From positions 1-5,999 of the forward strand of contig JAMCZP010000031.1 in NCBI GenBank assembly GCA_023485185.1: a DNA stretch of 5,999 nucleotides, given 5' to 3'. Of the stretch, positions 5,345-5,999 are shown one piece after another. Both the position numbers and the translations under genes were made by a program. This DNA comes from Gammaproteobacteria bacterium. Lineage in GTDB: Bacteria > Pseudomonadota > Gammaproteobacteria > Pseudomonadales > Halomonadaceae. The notes below the pieces were generated by a model. That model did not search any database. It saw only the letters and a list, made by a program, of their open reading frames with translations, and was not told the origin of the DNA. Every line of letters starts with the position of its first letter. Positions within the stretch are counted from its first letter, which is position 1.

Positions 5345-5863
5345 TTATGTGCTAATAAACCCTAGCAAAACCATTACTCCTGGAATCCAACCAGTAAAGA
5401 TAGCGCAAAAAATTGTATAGGTTGCCACGAGACGCTGAATAGGTTTTACCAGCGCTAACAGGTAAAAGAAGCTGAGCCATAAAAGAGACCATGCGAACCA
5501 GTTAGCGGTATTCCATAGTTTGAAACTTGTCGCATAACCGGAGATTGAGTGCACACCAATAGCTGCGGCAGTAATGCTTACAAAAAGGCAGAACCAACCT
5601 AACCCTTTTCCATCAGATTTTAACCACTGGTTGGCGCCTACCCATAGGTAGGTAATTGAAAACAAAAGTGTAAAAGCACCCGTGCTAATCTCGTTTGTAT
5701 AGCTAGGGTCTTTGAAAATTAAGTGTGAGGCGATAATAAAGCTGAGCAAGCCAACCAGTATATTGATGATTGAGACTTCTTGGTTGCTGATTTTGCCTAG
5801 GAGCCAGATACCATTTATAAATAAAACAGCGCCCACATATAATAATGTAAGACCCAGCATCAT
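5345..5863 (-). CDS. AmiS/UreI-family urea/short-chain amide channel
   Basis: The 172-residue product is a small inner-membrane protein with six predicted helices, at about residues 2-23, 29-50, 61-80, 87-107, 112-138 and 144-169. Length and topology match the AmiS/UreI family, which includes the acid-gated urea channel UreI and the amidase-operon protein AmiS. These let urea or small aliphatic amides enter the cell for hydrolysis. Family-like motifs are LLYVGAVLFINGIWLLG (5-21 or so), ITYLWVGANQW (70-80), GLGWFCLFVSIT (87-98) and TGWIPG (157-162). Two adjacent ATGs begin the frame; the first lies nine bases from GGAG (5873-5876) and is chosen. No amidase, urease or nickel gene is visible, so the substrate and partner enzyme are unknown. 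Base composition is clearly AT-richer than the genes left of the tRNA (43% G+C by hand over 5401-5460), which may mean a different origin. Confidence 0.88.
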   Translation of the reverse strand: MMLGLTLLYVGAVLFINGIWLLGKISNQEVSIINILVGLLSFIIASHLIFKDPSYTNEISTGAFTLLFSITYLWVGANQWLKSDGKGLGWFCLFVSITAAAIGVHSISGYATSFKLWNTANWFAWSLLWLSFFYLLALVKPIQRLVATYTIFCAIFTGWIPGVMVLLGFIST

Positions 5864-5999
5864 GCTGACTTGCTCCAGTTGTTTAGTTTTAAAGAAGCCA
5901 CATGATTGCTCACGTAGTTCTGGTTTTAGGGGTGTTGTGCTTTTAGCACGTCGTTAATCCCGCCTTATTCACGAGGGCGCTGATTGAGCGGTCTGAAGG
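5864..5999. other. Leader of the AmiS/UreI gene and right window edge
   Basis: Apart from the GGAG ribosome site at 5873-5876 I see no supported gene here. A small inverted repeat, GTGCT-TTT-AGCAC, lies at 5937-5949 and lacks a T-tract on either strand. On the minus strand a frame is open from the window edge for 18 codons and stops at 5943-5945. It could be the tail of another gene, but it is too short to judge. No convincing promoter for the channel gene was recognised. Confidence 0.4.

Noticed and set aside
5943..5999. Eighteen-codon minus-strand frame open to the right edge, and a vague resemblance of this stretch to insertion-sequence ends
   Set aside because: The frame is too short to identify, and no terminal repeat, target duplication or transposase is visible, so neither a gene nor a mobile element can be supported.

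Overview
The window looks like a chromosomal segment of a gammaproteobacterium, most plausibly Halomonas or a relative. This is an inference from the TRAP-transporter gene content, protein sequence style, moderately high G+C and a tRNA-Arg gene with an encoded CCA end; no database search was possible. The left 5 kb is a carboxylate uptake and oxidation locus. The right 0.9 kb, past a tRNA gene, is visibly AT-richer and holds an unrelated membrane channel gene.

Layout, left to right. (1) 1-117, minus: the first 39 codons of a TRAP small permease (DctQ type), cut by the window edge. (2) 118-1155, minus: a TRAP periplasmic binding protein (DctP type), whose stop codon directly abuts the dctQ start. 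(3) 1156-1423: a divergent promoter region. (4) 1424-2815, plus: an FAD-linked 2-hydroxyacid dehydrogenase of the GlcD / D-2-hydroxyglutarate dehydrogenase superfamily. (5) 2830-3795, minus: a LysR-type regulator, convergent with the dehydrogenase. (6) 3822-4817, minus: a second DctP-type binding protein, clearly paralogous to the first, with no permease gene after it. (7) 4962-5038, plus: tRNA-Arg(CCG), with a good promoter in front and a strong intrinsic terminator behind. (8) 5345-5863, minus: a six-helix AmiS/UreI-family urea/amide channel. The last 136 bases hold its leader and no gene I can support.

The likely joint role is import of a small organic acid by the binding protein(s) through the DctQM permease that begins at the left edge. 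A 2-hydroxyacid would then be oxidised at the FAD enzyme, with electrons passed to the respiratory chain, under control of the LysR protein. The substrate cannot be read from sequence. Two points stand out. The locus has two binding proteins but only one visible permease. The two binding-protein genes are more alike at their 3' ends than in an equally conserved internal block, which suggests recombination between them. I see no wholly new system; the interest lies in this duplicated transporter module and its altered dehydrogenase active site.
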